12,751 nucleotides of DNA from contig DEIW01000093.1 of NCBI GenBank assembly GCA_002352705.1, positions 1 through 12,751 of the forward strand. Reading direction: 5' to 3'. The position numbers and the translations under genes were made by a program. Below, in pieces: positions 1 to 7,039 of this stretch. The notes beneath the pieces are model-generated. The model saw only the letters and a program-made list of their open reading frames with translations. It was not told the origin of the DNA and searched no databases. This stretch comes from Bacteroidales bacterium UBA2764. Lineage in GTDB: Bacteria > Bacteroidota > Bacteroidia > Bacteroidales > Paludibacteraceae. The first letter of the stretch is position 1; every line of letters begins with the position of its first letter.

Positions 1-27
1 AATTCTATAGAATAAGAAAACTTCTTT

Positions 28-1281
28 ATGACCAAATTCCTATGTATTTTAGCATTAGTCGCTACCTATATCGGACGCGTCGTTGACCAGAAAGGAGAAC
101 CTATCCCCTACGCTACGGTTTATCCGGAAATTGCACCGGAATGGGGAACGGCTACCAATAACGATGGTGTCTTCCGCTTTGAGGCGAACCTCACGAACGA
201 TTCCCGGGTGATTGTCAGTTACATCGGATACGAAAAACTGACGCTTACGGCTAATCAGATTAAAGAAGGACAGAGCGGTGAAATTCCTCTCTTGACACTC
301 AGGGAGCAGCCTATTGCTCTGCAGGAAACAGTCGTCGCTGCCAAACCCGCCAAACAGCGCAATAAACGTAAGGCCATGGCGGCACTGCTACACGCCGTTT
401 ATCTCAAGCTCGAAGAGGAGTTCCCCGATAACAATTCCCAATACCAGATAGTTAGCGACGTGCGAATGAACAGTAACGGCTCTGCATGGGGAATGGAACA
501 GATGATTGCTAATATCGTTGTCTTACCCGAACAAGCGAAAGAAGGGCGTGACTCAGTCCAGTTCCAAGGCCGTTATTGCAAGCGTTTCTTCGATGCGCAG
601 AAACGCGCACAAGCGGACTCCATCCTTGCCGGAGAAACGATAGAACGGCTGGAAAAAGGACAAAAAGAGAAGTTCATCAGAAAGGCGGCAAATGCGGTAG
701 ATAGCGGAGTGGTCGTACACAAGGCTTTGTTTGCCCTCGGAAACATGCGCTATGATTTCGAGCAGTCGATGGGAGATACGAAACATTGGAAGGTCAGCAA
801 TGAGTCCGAAGGAGAAACAGTCCTTACGCATACGCATAAAATCAGCAAATATCTCGGCCTCTTCAAAATGACTTTCCAACGCCATTATATCGTGGACTCT
901 AAGACTTATGCGGTTAGACGGTTCTCGGAACACGCGGAAGTGAAAGTTACCATTCCTTTTGGGATCAAATTGGATAAAGACCAGCTCCAAATGCTCAACC
1001 TCGTCAATATGAACGAACAAAGCATCGAGAAATTCAGGCTCAAAAAACTTCGTGCAAAGGTGGATTTGAATACCATTTATCAGCGTCAGGATGGACATGT
1101 ATACCTGCAGGAGAAGAATATGATTATGGATGCACATATTTTGGGCTCAAAAAAAGTAGAGATTCCTATTCTGATTAAAGCCACACAACGCGTCACTGGT
1201 CTGCAGACGATGGATGTCAAACCGCTGAAAAAGAACCAAATTACACGTCGTCTCAAGCGCGAGATTGTAGAAATTTATTAA
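28..1281 (+). CDS. CarboxypepD_reg-like domain protein, exported, function unknown
   Basis: This 417-residue protein starts with a short hydrophobic stretch (about residues 4-13), consistent with export, and runs straight into a CarboxypepD_reg-like beta-sandwich domain (about residues 16-95). That domain shows the usual pattern GRVVDQKGEPIPYATVY, then TNNDGVFRF and VSYIGYE. In Bacteroidota this domain often heads TonB-dependent receptors, but here no plug or barrel follows. The remaining 320 residues are a basic region with no family I can name, although stand-alone proteins of this build are common in the phylum. The start is firm because an in-frame TAA lies 15 bases upstream (13-15). It is followed by the tRNA promoter, so it is probably the last gene of its own transcript. 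The outer membrane or periplasm is the likely location, by inference. Confidence 0.8.
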   Translation: MTKFLCILALVATYIGRVVDQKGEPIPYATVYPEIAPEWGTATNNDGVFRFEANLTNDSRVIVSYIGYEKLTLTANQIKEGQSGEIPLLTLREQPIALQETVVAAKPAKQRNKRKAMAALLHAVYLKLEEEFPDNNSQYQIVSDVRMNSNGSAWGMEQMIANIVVLPEQAKEGRDSVQFQGRYCKRFFDAQKRAQADSILAGETIERLEKGQKEKFIRKAANAVDSGVVVHKALFALGNMRYDFEQSMGDTKHWKVSNESEGETVLTHTHKISKYLGLFKMTFQRHYIVDSKTYAVRRFSEHAEVKVTIPFGIKLDKDQLQMLNLVNMNEQSIEKFRLKKLRAKVDLNTIYQRQDGHVYLQEKNMIMDAHILGSKKVEIPILIKATQRVTGLQTMDVKPLKKNQITRRLKREIVEIY

Positions 1282-1297
1282 AAAAACACGCATATTC

Positions 1298-1328
1298 TTG
1301 CATAATTCAAAAAAAAGCAGTACCTTTG
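1298..1328 (+). promoter_or_regulatory. Bacteroides-type promoter of the tRNA-Gly/rnpB unit
   Basis: A TTG at 1298-1300 (-33 element) is followed after exactly 20 bases by TACCTTTG at 1321-1328, a full match to the Bacteroidota -7 consensus TAnnTTTG. Transcription would begin around 1333-1336, leaving only a few bases of leader before the tRNA at 1340. The position fits a stable-RNA promoter. It is the only clear promoter I see before the rnpB and YihY genes. Confidence 0.8.
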
Positions 1329-1339
1329 CACTCGCTTTT

Positions 1340-1410
1340 GCGGTGTTAGCACATCGGTAGTGCATCGGCTTCCCAAGCCGAGGAGGCGGGTTCGATTCCC
1401 GTACACCGCT
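1340..1410 (+). tRNA. tRNA-Gly, anticodon CCC
   Basis: The 71-base sequence folds into a complete cloverleaf. The acceptor stem pairs GCGGTGT (1340-1346) with ACACCGC (1403-1409), with T1410 as discriminator. The D arm is GCAC/GTGC with a GG in its loop. The anticodon arm is TCGGC-TTCCCAA-GCCGA, giving anticodon CCC, which reads GGG. The T arm is GCGGG-TTCGATT-CCCGT. CCA is not encoded and must be added afterwards. The rnpB RNA begins about five bases downstream, so the two are probably cut from one transcript. Confidence 0.96.
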
Positions 1411-1411
1411 C

Positions 1412-1727
1412 TTCAGCAGGTCGGTCTATCGCGCCTTATGGTGAGGAAAGTCCGGGCAGCACAGAGCACCACAGCGGTTAACGGCCGTCAGGCAGAGCGA
1501 AGTGATGCGGTTCGCATCAAACCGTGAATGTTTGGTCACTGCTACAGAGACGAGGAATGTGAAACGAGCATACTGTGGGCTGCAATTCCAAGTAAACCAA
1601 CGTCTGAACGCTGCTCGCGTGAGTTGGAGGGTAGGATGCGAGAGAAGCACGTGGTAACACGCGACTCGAGATTAATGATAGACGCTGCCGCATGGCAGTA
1701 CAGAACCCGGCTTACAGACCTGCCTCA
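1412..1727 (+). ncRNA. rnpB: RNase P RNA, bacterial type A
   Basis: This is the catalytic RNA that, with protein RnpA, removes the 5' leaders of tRNA precursors. The two most conserved blocks of bacterial RNase P RNA are both present: GAGGAAAGTCCGGGC at 1443-1457 and ACAGAACCCGGCTTAC at 1700-1715, which together form the P4 pseudoknot helix of the catalytic core. The terminal helix P1 is visible as GCAGGTC (1416-1422) pairing with GACCTGC (1717-1723). The spacing of about 310 bases suits a Bacteroidota type A RNA. Exact ends are uncertain by a few bases. No clear intrinsic terminator follows, and the next start codon is only 28 bases past P1. Small open frames within this stretch on either strand are not credible genes. 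Confidence 0.95.
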
Positions 1728-1737
1728 CCTGGCTTGC

Positions 1738-1764
1738 GAAAATTTATGCCATGAATAAATTTTC
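1738..1764 (+). promoter_or_regulatory. AT-rich hairpin with the YihY start codon in its loop
   Basis: A perfect 10-bp inverted repeat, GAAAATTTAT (1738-1747) and ATAAATTTTC (1755-1764), encloses a 7-base loop, GCCATGA, which contains the ATG at 1751. The helix has only one G-C pair, so it would be weak. It could present or hide the start codon, or act as a poor end signal for rnpB. The pairing is seen directly, while any function is inferred. Confidence 0.45.
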
Positions 1765-3067
1765 AAAAATAATTGGATTTATACGCTACGACATGTGGCG
1801 CAAGACGCTGACAGAAAACGACGGTTTCTTTCAGCGTCTTGGTTATCAAATAATACGTACCATCGCTCTGGTGGTACGGGGATTTGCCAGTAAAAACCTG
1901 AATGACAAAGCTAAGAGTATTACCTACTCTATGATTTTTGCACTTATTCCTATTCTGGCGATGATTATCGCTGTTGCCAGAGGGTTTGGTATGGTAAACG
2001 TAATAGAGCAACAATTAAACAAATCATTCCTCGGCGAGACGAATCTTGTACCGACTATCATGGAGATGGTACAGCGTTATCTGGACACCACACAAGGCGG
2101 AGTGTTTATCGGTATCGGACTCTTGATCTTGCTTTGGGCGGTGTATTCTTTCTTCCAATCGGTAGAAACGGCTTTCAATAAGATTTGGAACGTGAAGAGT
2201 TCACGTTCTGTCCTCCGTCAAGCTACTACATACATCGCTATTGTCGTGTTGATTCCTGTACTTATTATTTGTTCGGCGGGAATCAATATTTTTGTCCATA
2301 CAACGATTGAGACTACATTGCATATCGAGAAACTGCATGAGTTTTTCCATGAAGGAAGCGGACAATTCTTACAGTTCTTCATGTGCTGGTTCATTTTCAC
2401 ATGGATGTATATTGCTATCCCAAACACTAAAGTCAATATACTGAGCGGATTGATACCGGGAGTCATTATGGGAACTCTGTTCCAACTCCTCCAAATGCTC
2501 TCTGTATATTTGATTGCCATGTTAAGCAGAACAAGTATCGTCTATGGTGCGTTCGCTACTATTCCTATTTTAATGACTTGGCTGCAATATACATCCCTGC
2601 TTATTCTTATAGGAGCGGAGATGTCATATGCTATTCAAAATAATGAAGAGTTTGAATACGAACACGACCTGAATAGCATGTCCAGACGGTACAAAGATTT
2701 TATTATGTTGTACTTGCTATACGGTATAATAAAGCGCTTTGAAGCCGACGAAGCGCCCATGACCGCACACGAAATGGCCATTCGCGACCACCTGCCGATC
2801 CGACTGGTTAACCGGCTCTTGGGACGGATGGTAGAAACTGGTATCCTCCGGGAGGTGTACGTTGAGGGAAAGGAAGAAAAAACATTTATGCCCGCTTTGG
2901 ATACGCATAAAATGAGTCTCGGGATGGTTATTGACCGTATTGAGAAACAGGGAAAGGAATTGTTCCTGCAATCGCCGTCCGAGGAAATGCAGCAGTTTTG
3001 GCAGAAATATACCAAGATCAGCGAAAAATATGATGCCTTGGGCCAAATAATGATTGACGAACTTTAA
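1751..3067 (+). CDS. YihY/BrkB-family inner-membrane protein with C-terminal winged-helix-like region
   Basis: This 438-residue integral membrane protein carries the YihY (BrkB) core. About six hydrophobic helices lie near residues 58-80, 118-138, 159-181, 206-224, 230-258 and 266-292, with the typical motifs ALIPILAMIIAVARGFG after the first helix and WNVKSSRS between helices two and three. The last 130 residues are soluble and contain a winged-helix-like stretch (about 310-400: RDHLPIRLVNRLLGRMVETG, then a beta hairpin), as is common in Bacteroidota members. The family's transport or envelope role is not settled. Old annotations call it ribonuclease BN, a name now assigned to a different protein, so its place next to rnpB should not be read as a tRNA-processing role. 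It is followed after 11 bases by the amylase gene, which suggests one transcript. No promoter is visible upstream, so read-through from rnpB is possible. Confidence 0.88.
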   Translation: MNKFSKIIGFIRYDMWRKTLTENDGFFQRLGYQIIRTIALVVRGFASKNLNDKAKSITYSMIFALIPILAMIIAVARGFGMVNVIEQQLNKSFLGETNLVPTIMEMVQRYLDTTQGGVFIGIGLLILLWAVYSFFQSVETAFNKIWNVKSSRSVLRQATTYIAIVVLIPVLIICSAGINIFVHTTIETTLHIEKLHEFFHEGSGQFLQFFMCWFIFTWMYIAIPNTKVNILSGLIPGVIMGTLFQLLQMLSVYLIAMLSRTSIVYGAFATIPILMTWLQYTSLLILIGAEMSYAIQNNEEFEYEHDLNSMSRRYKDFIMLYLLYGIIKRFEADEAPMTAHEMAIRDHLPIRLVNRLLGRMVETGILREVYVEGKEEKTFMPALDTHKMSLGMVIDRIEKQGKELFLQSPSEEMQQFWQKYTKISEKYDALGQIMIDEL

Positions 3068-3078
3068 AACATATACTT

Positions 3079-4926
3079 ATGAAAAAGACCTTTTCTCTCT
3101 TAGCTTGCGTGCTGCTAGCAGGATGGATGTCTGCTGCGCCGAAGATTGAGCAAGTTGAGCCGCTTTCCTGGTGGACTGGCATGGAAATGCCACTGACATT
3201 ACTTATTCATGGTGAAGATTTAGCCGACGCCCAAGTTTCCGTTCAGCAATTGGTGAAAGGAAAAGTTAAAAAGGGTGCTTGTGCCGGTTTGGTGGCTACA
3301 GGTCAGCATAATGCGGAAAGCCCCAATTACCTTTTTGTGGATATGAATGTCAACCAACCCGGAACATATCGTATTACACTGAAAAAAGGGAAAAAGAAAA
3401 CTTCTTTTGATTATGTGATAGCCGAACGTCGTGCCGGTAGCAAAGATCGTAAGAGTTTTGATGCGTCCGATGTAGTGTATTTAATTATGTCAGACCGCTT
3501 TGTCGACGGAGACGAAACCAACAACTCTACAAAAAACACCCGTGAAAAAGCAAACAAAGCGGATGTGAACGGACGTTGGGGTGGTGATATCCAAGGTATT
3601 ATTAATTCCTTTGATCACATTTCCAAACTGGGTTGCACCGCTATTTGGCCTACTCCTATGCTGGGCGATGATGAGGAAGCATGGTCCTACCATGGATATG
3701 CTTGCTCGGATTACTATCATATTGACCCGCGTTACGGATCCAATGAACTGTACGCACAAATGGTGCAACAGGCTCATAAAAAAGGTCTGAAAATATTGAT
3801 GGATATGGTTCCTAATCACTGTGGAGCTGCTCACTGGTGGATGAAGGACCTTCCCTATCAGAATTGGATAAACCAATTCCCGCAATTCACAAACACGAAT
3901 AATGTCTTTACTGCAAACTATGATATCAATGCCTCGCAATATGACCGTCTATTGAGCAATCGGGGTTGGTTTGACACTCCTATGCCGGATATGAATCTGG
4001 AAAATCCGGATCTATTGAAATACTTCCAGCAATGGGCTATCTGGTGGATTGAATATGCCGATTTGGACGGATTACGCGTAGATACCTATCCGTATATAGA
4101 GAAAATACCCGGTAGCAAATGGCTTGCTGCTATCCGTGCTGAATACCCCAACCTCAATATTGTAGGAGAATGTTGGACACGCCCGGCACCGGCTGTTGCG
4201 TATTGGCAAAGCGGAGCAAAGAATTTCGATGGCTTTGATTCAAACCTGCCTACGGTAATGGATTTCCCGCTTGAAGAGGCTATCCGGCAGGCATTGGAGA
4301 ATGATGGCTCAGGATGGGGAAACGGCTTGACACGCGTTTACGACGCCATGACGATGGATTATATGTATGCAGACGTAAATAAATTGCTTACTTTCCTCGG
4401 TAACCATGACATGGCGCGTATTACAGATATCGTAAAAGATAAAGATCCGCGTCGCGTTAAACTGGCATATGTTCTTCTGGCTACCATGCGTGGTATTCCG
4501 CAAGTGCTCTACGGAGATGAATATGCAATGACGGCAAACGGAGATCCGAATAGCCATTCGTTACTCCGCGCTCCGCTGCCGCAAGGTGAAAAAGTAACGT
4601 CCTCTATGCAGGATATGTTTGATTTCCAGAGCAAGCTCTTCCAATGGCGGAAGAATGAACCGGTATTGCATTGGGGCAAAACGATGCATTTCTTGGGGCG
4701 TAACAACACCTATGCGTTCTTCCGGTATAATGACAAAGAGGCTGTTTTTGTCTTTACGAATGCAGCAGAAGAACCTTGTACCATTCCTACTTCGCATTAT
4801 GCAGAAATCCTGTCCAAATATAATGCGATAGGTACTAATCCACTAACGGGAGAAAAAGTAGATCTAAACCGCACAGATATTGAGGTAAAAGGTCTAAGCT
4901 CCGTAGTAGTGAAACTGACCAAATAA
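3079..4926 (+). CDS. Periplasmic GH13 alpha-amylase (SusA-like neopullulanase/cyclomaltodextrinase)
   Basis: A 615-residue glycoside hydrolase family 13 enzyme, expected to cut alpha-1,4 links in malto-oligosaccharides, pullulan or cyclodextrins. A signal peptide (MKKTFSLLACVLLAGWMSAA) leads into a cyclomaltodextrinase-type N-terminal beta domain (about 22-120), the (beta/alpha)8 catalytic domain, and a C-terminal beta domain (about 540-615). All four conserved GH13 regions are intact: DMVPNH at 242-247, GLRVD with nucleophile Asp335, GECW with acid/base Glu364, and GNHD with Asp444. Length and domain order match SusA of the Bacteroides starch system (about 617 residues), which is periplasmic. 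No SusB, SusC, SusD or SusR partner is present, so the symbol susA is not assigned. Cys9 sits too near the N-terminus for a normal lipobox. The gene lies 11 bases after the YihY gene and 8 bases before the CWC gene. Confidence 0.93.
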   Translation: MKKTFSLLACVLLAGWMSAAPKIEQVEPLSWWTGMEMPLTLLIHGEDLADAQVSVQQLVKGKVKKGACAGLVATGQHNAESPNYLFVDMNVNQPGTYRITLKKGKKKTSFDYVIAERRAGSKDRKSFDASDVVYLIMSDRFVDGDETNNSTKNTREKANKADVNGRWGGDIQGIINSFDHISKLGCTAIWPTPMLGDDEEAWSYHGYACSDYYHIDPRYGSNELYAQMVQQAHKKGLKILMDMVPNHCGAAHWWMKDLPYQNWINQFPQFTNTNNVFTANYDINASQYDRLLSNRGWFDTPMPDMNLENPDLLKYFQQWAIWWIEYADLDGLRVDTYPYIEKIPGSKWLAAIRAEYPNLNIVGECWTRPAPAVAYWQSGAKNFDGFDSNLPTVMDFPLEEAIRQALENDGSGWGNGLTRVYDAMTMDYMYADVNKLLTFLGNHDMARITDIVKDKDPRRVKLAYVLLATMRGIPQVLYGDEYAMTANGDPNSHSLLRAPLPQGEKVTSSMQDMFDFQSKLFQWRKNEPVLHWGKTMHFLGRNNTYAFFRYNDKEAVFVFTNAAEEPCTIPTSHYAEILSKYNAIGTNPLTGEKVDLNRTDIEVKGLSSVVVKLTK

Positions 4927-4934
4927 ATCAACTC

Positions 4935-5129
4935 ATGGAACTTGATTCAACGGTAAAAAACAAAACGTGCCCTCGTTGCGGGGCACATTTTGTTTGTACG
5001 CATGATGCGTTTTGTCAGTGTGTAGGAGTAACGCTCAACGAAAATGCGCGCGCTTACCTGCGCACGCATTACTCGGATTGCTTATGCAGGAGATGCCTCG
5101 AAGAGGTAGAAAGGGAACTAGGGTTCTAG
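4935..5129 (+). CDS. Small cysteine-rich CWC-type protein
   Basis: This 64-residue protein has eight cysteines (12, 15, 21, 27, 29, 49, 51, 54) in the order CPRC, HFVC, FCQC and CLCRRC. That spacing matches the cysteine-rich CWC family. The central motif here is CQC, not the name-giving CWC. Paired cysteine knuckles of this kind usually bind a metal such as zinc, but the family's function is unknown. There is no signal peptide, so it should be cytoplasmic. The start lies 8 bases after the amylase stop, which makes it the last gene of the + strand string. Its TAG stop lies inside an 8-bp CTAG repeat that also supplies the stop of the convergent BtuF-like gene. Confidence 0.82.
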   Translation: MELDSTVKNKTCPRCGAHFVCTHDAFCQCVGVTLNENARAYLRTHYSDCLCRRCLEEVERELGF

Positions 5130-5149
5130 GATACTAGGATACTAGTACA
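5118..5149. repeat. Four 8-bp CTAG-type tandem units spanning two convergent stop codons
   Basis: Four consecutive 8-base units start with CTAG: CTAGGGTT (5118-5125), CTAGGATA (5126-5133), CTAGGATA (5134-5141) and CTAGTACA (5142-5149). CTAG reads the same on both strands and holds TAG on each. The CWC gene stops at the TAG in unit 2, and the convergent BtuF-like gene stops at the TAG in unit 4. Only 12 bases separate the two genes, and no terminator hairpin is evident. Confidence 0.75.
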
Positions 5150-6191
5150 ATCTATTCGCAAAATGTAGCGTAGAATCGGGGGCGTCATCCAGAATATGGA
5201 TTACGTCCTCTAACATTTCTTCAGGATGCACTACCCCACGCTCCCAGAAATTATTCGGACCTCCCGGTAAACGTTGCTTGCGCCAGTTATAGACGCGTCC
5301 GTTCTTGTAGGCTTTGAACCATGTGTGTTTGGAATCTATCTCTGCCAATTCAGAGAGAGAGTTGCCTCCTGCACCGACCCATACATCCGCATCATGAAAA
5401 TAATGCAGTGTTTCTTCCAGCGTCAGAGGAATGGATGTCTCGCGTTCATCATCATAAAAAGGATAGATTGCTCCTGCATCCTTAAAAAGATATGCCAGAT
5501 AGTTCTTGCCGCTCGGTACATACCATGTCCCGCGGAAATTGTTTCCTGACATGATAGCAATCTGATTATGCATTACTCTACGGTGTTCATCGGCAAGCGT
5601 AGTATATTTTTCTTCTACGGTTTGGAAAATGGAATCAGCTTGTGGCAGTTTCCCTATTAATGCACCAAAAACACGAATCCATTCAGCCCTTGCCAAAGGA
5701 GAATGTTCCTGCCATTCGTTGATATAAATCATCGGAACACCCAGTTTTTCGATTCTCGCTGCCTCTAAGTTGTCATATTGACCATAATTCACTGCGAGCA
5801 ACAAATCTAACTCCGCCTGTAATGTCCGTTCTGCGGATGGCTTCATGGAATCTCCTAAGTCCACTTCGTTTCCCTTGATGGGTGTAAATATCAGCTCGGG
5901 ATTACAAACAGCAGCCAGACAATCTATGGCATCCAAGGCATACAAAAAACCTACCTGCACCGTACTCATTGTCCCTAATCGGCGCAATGGTTCTTTGATA
6001 CACAAACGTTGATAAGGTTGAAAGACCTCAACAATAACTGCGGTATCTGTTTCAGTGAGTTTAAATCCCGTAGCATATTTATTACCCTCGGGAATACTAC
6101 CCTGCTCCGCAGGCTGTTTGGCACAGCCCACGAAGCAAAGAAGCATTAGTGTACAGAGAATGGTGTACGATGTATGGTGTATGGTGTACAT
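5142..6191 (-). CDS. BtuF-like periplasmic corrinoid-binding lipoprotein (ABC transporter substrate-binding protein)
   Basis: This 349-residue protein resembles the class III substrate-binding proteins (BtuF/FhuD, Peripla_BP_2 type). It has two lobes, with features such as LRRLGTMSTVQVGFLYALDA, the lobe-1 stretch ELDLLLAVNYGQYDN, GVPMIYINEWQE, and a lobe-2 region with DVWVGAGGNSL. The N-terminus is a short hydrophobic segment ending in FVGC, so Cys23 is the likely lipid-attachment site. The start is supported by the TAATG overlap with the DUF4465 stop, which implies translational coupling. In B12 loci such a protein passes corrinoids arriving through the outer-membrane receptor to a BtuCD permease. 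No permease or ATPase is encoded here. Oddly, the first 15 residues come from a 7-bp repeat series, and the signal peptide lacks the usual lysines or arginines. Iron-chelate binding is the alternative, but the upstream riboswitch favours corrinoids. Confidence 0.82.
   Translation of the reverse strand: MYTIHHTSYTILCTLMLLCFVGCAKQPAEQGSIPEGNKYATGFKLTETDTAVIVEVFQPYQRLCIKEPLRRLGTMSTVQVGFLYALDAIDCLAAVCNPELIFTPIKGNEVDLGDSMKPSAERTLQAELDLLLAVNYGQYDNLEAARIEKLGVPMIYINEWQEHSPLARAEWIRVFGALIGKLPQADSIFQTVEEKYTTLADEHRRVMHNQIAIMSGNNFRGTWYVPSGKNYLAYLFKDAGAIYPFYDDERETSIPLTLEETLHYFHDADVWVGAGGNSLSELAEIDSKHTWFKAYKNGRVYNWRKQRLPGGPNNFWERGVVHPEEMLEDVIHILDDAPDSTLHFANRLY
6147..6188 (-). repeat. 7-bp repeat series within the BtuF-like signal peptide
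   Basis: Read on the - strand directly after the ATG are six 7-base units: TACACCA, TACACCA, TACATCG, TACACCA, TTCTCTG and TACACTA. Two are identical neighbours, a third identical copy comes two units later, and the rest are diverged. Six units make 42 bases, so the frame is currently kept. The unit length is not a multiple of three, so gain or loss of one unit would shift the frame. Confidence 0.7.
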
Positions 6192-7039
6192 TAGAGCTCT
6201 GCACCCAGGATGTTAAACGCTTTCTCACCACGGAGAATAACTACCTGACCGTTGCGGATCACCTTAACCGCCTTTACAGCCGCGTTGGTATTCTCAACAC
6301 CTTGCTCCTCGGGGAACTTAGCACGTTCCGGAGCTACATATCCTTCCGGTTTAGCTGTACCGAAATTATCCATTGCGAAATAAGCCGGTGTGTTTATACC
6401 ATACGCGCTTGCATCGCTACTGGTCATACCGAAAGTAAGCCCGTCTATCTCGCCCAGTACACTCAAGTCAACATATGTCCATTCGTTGATATACTCGCCA
6501 TCGGAGGCTAACTCCACTGCTACAGTATCCACCGCAGCACCATTCTTGACACCGATGCAGAAGAGCGTGAAGAAGTCCTCAGCGCCGAATTTCTTTGCAT
6601 ACGTATCTCCGTTCTCCATCGACGAAACAGCATAGGCGGTGTTGTTAACAAAGAAGCCCGGTACTACCTGTGCACCGAACGTAATGGTGTCTGCACCGTA
6701 GTAGTTCATATTCCATACTGCGAAGTTGTCTCCTTCGTATGCACCACCCTTGGCACTGCGATACGCCTCTGTCGAACCTGTAGAAGTGCTTGCTGTTTCG
6801 TTCGTTACCGTAAAGGCCGCATAATATGCCCCATATGTATCATCAAAATAGGTTTGGAATGCGTATGAACCGCTTGTCCAGTTGTTCCAACCCTTCGCTG
6901 GTGCATCGGCCCCTTGCCAGCAGGTGTCAGACTTTGCTACATTGATTCCTCCTGCTACGTTCTCAAATGTAGCTACTTGTTGTGCAAAAAGTGCAGTGCT
7001 CATCAGTGCACTGACTGCAAAAAAGAAAATCTTTTTCAT
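6191..7039 (-). CDS. DUF4465-family secreted protein with a short T9SS-like C-terminal tail
   Basis: A 282-residue exported protein with a classical signal peptide (MKKIFFFAVSALMSTALFA, cleavage after about residue 19). The mature part matches the DUF4465 family: NMNYYGADTITFGAQVVPGF, VNNTAYAVSSMENGD, then WTYVDLSVLG and a closing region NTPAYFAMDNF, suggesting a beta-sandwich of binding type. The last 24 residues contain VIRNGQVVILRGEKAFNILG, which resembles the short NGQ/I.R.GK.Y..G tails on type IX secretion cargo in some Bacteroidales. DUF4465 proteins recur in Bacteroidota B12-uptake loci, as far as I recall, so corrinoid binding at the surface is a reasonable inference. The stop overlaps the next start by one base (TAATG), tying its translation to the BtuF-like gene. 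The leader is A-rich without a Shine-Dalgarno sequence. Confidence 0.8.
   Translation of the reverse strand: MKKIFFFAVSALMSTALFAQQVATFENVAGGINVAKSDTCWQGADAPAKGWNNWTSGSYAFQTYFDDTYGAYYAAFTVTNETASTSTGSTEAYRSAKGGAYEGDNFAVWNMNYYGADTITFGAQVVPGFFVNNTAYAVSSMENGDTYAKKFGAEDFFTLFCIGVKNGAAVDTVAVELASDGEYINEWTYVDLSVLGEIDGLTFGMTSSDASAYGINTPAYFAMDNFGTAKPEGYVAPERAKFPEEQGVENTNAAVKAVKVIRNGQVVILRGEKAFNILGAEL

Noticed and set aside
1426..1758. Open frames on both strands within the rnpB region
   Set aside because: They overlap conserved RNase P RNA blocks and resemble no protein family.
1751..3067. Calling the YihY-family gene ribonuclease BN because it is next to rnpB and a tRNA
   Set aside because: The name is an old misassignment for this membrane family, and no nuclease motif is visible.
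3490..3939. 149-residue open frame opposite the amylase, and similar long shadows at 553-1137, 2635-3046 and 9214-9573
   Set aside because: They lie wholly inside well-supported genes, have no recognisable domains or promoter, and look like antisense shadows.
3079..4926. The amylase as a surface lipoprotein through Cys9
   Set aside because: The hydrophobic segment before Cys9 is too short; a normal signal peptide with cleavage around residue 20 fits better.
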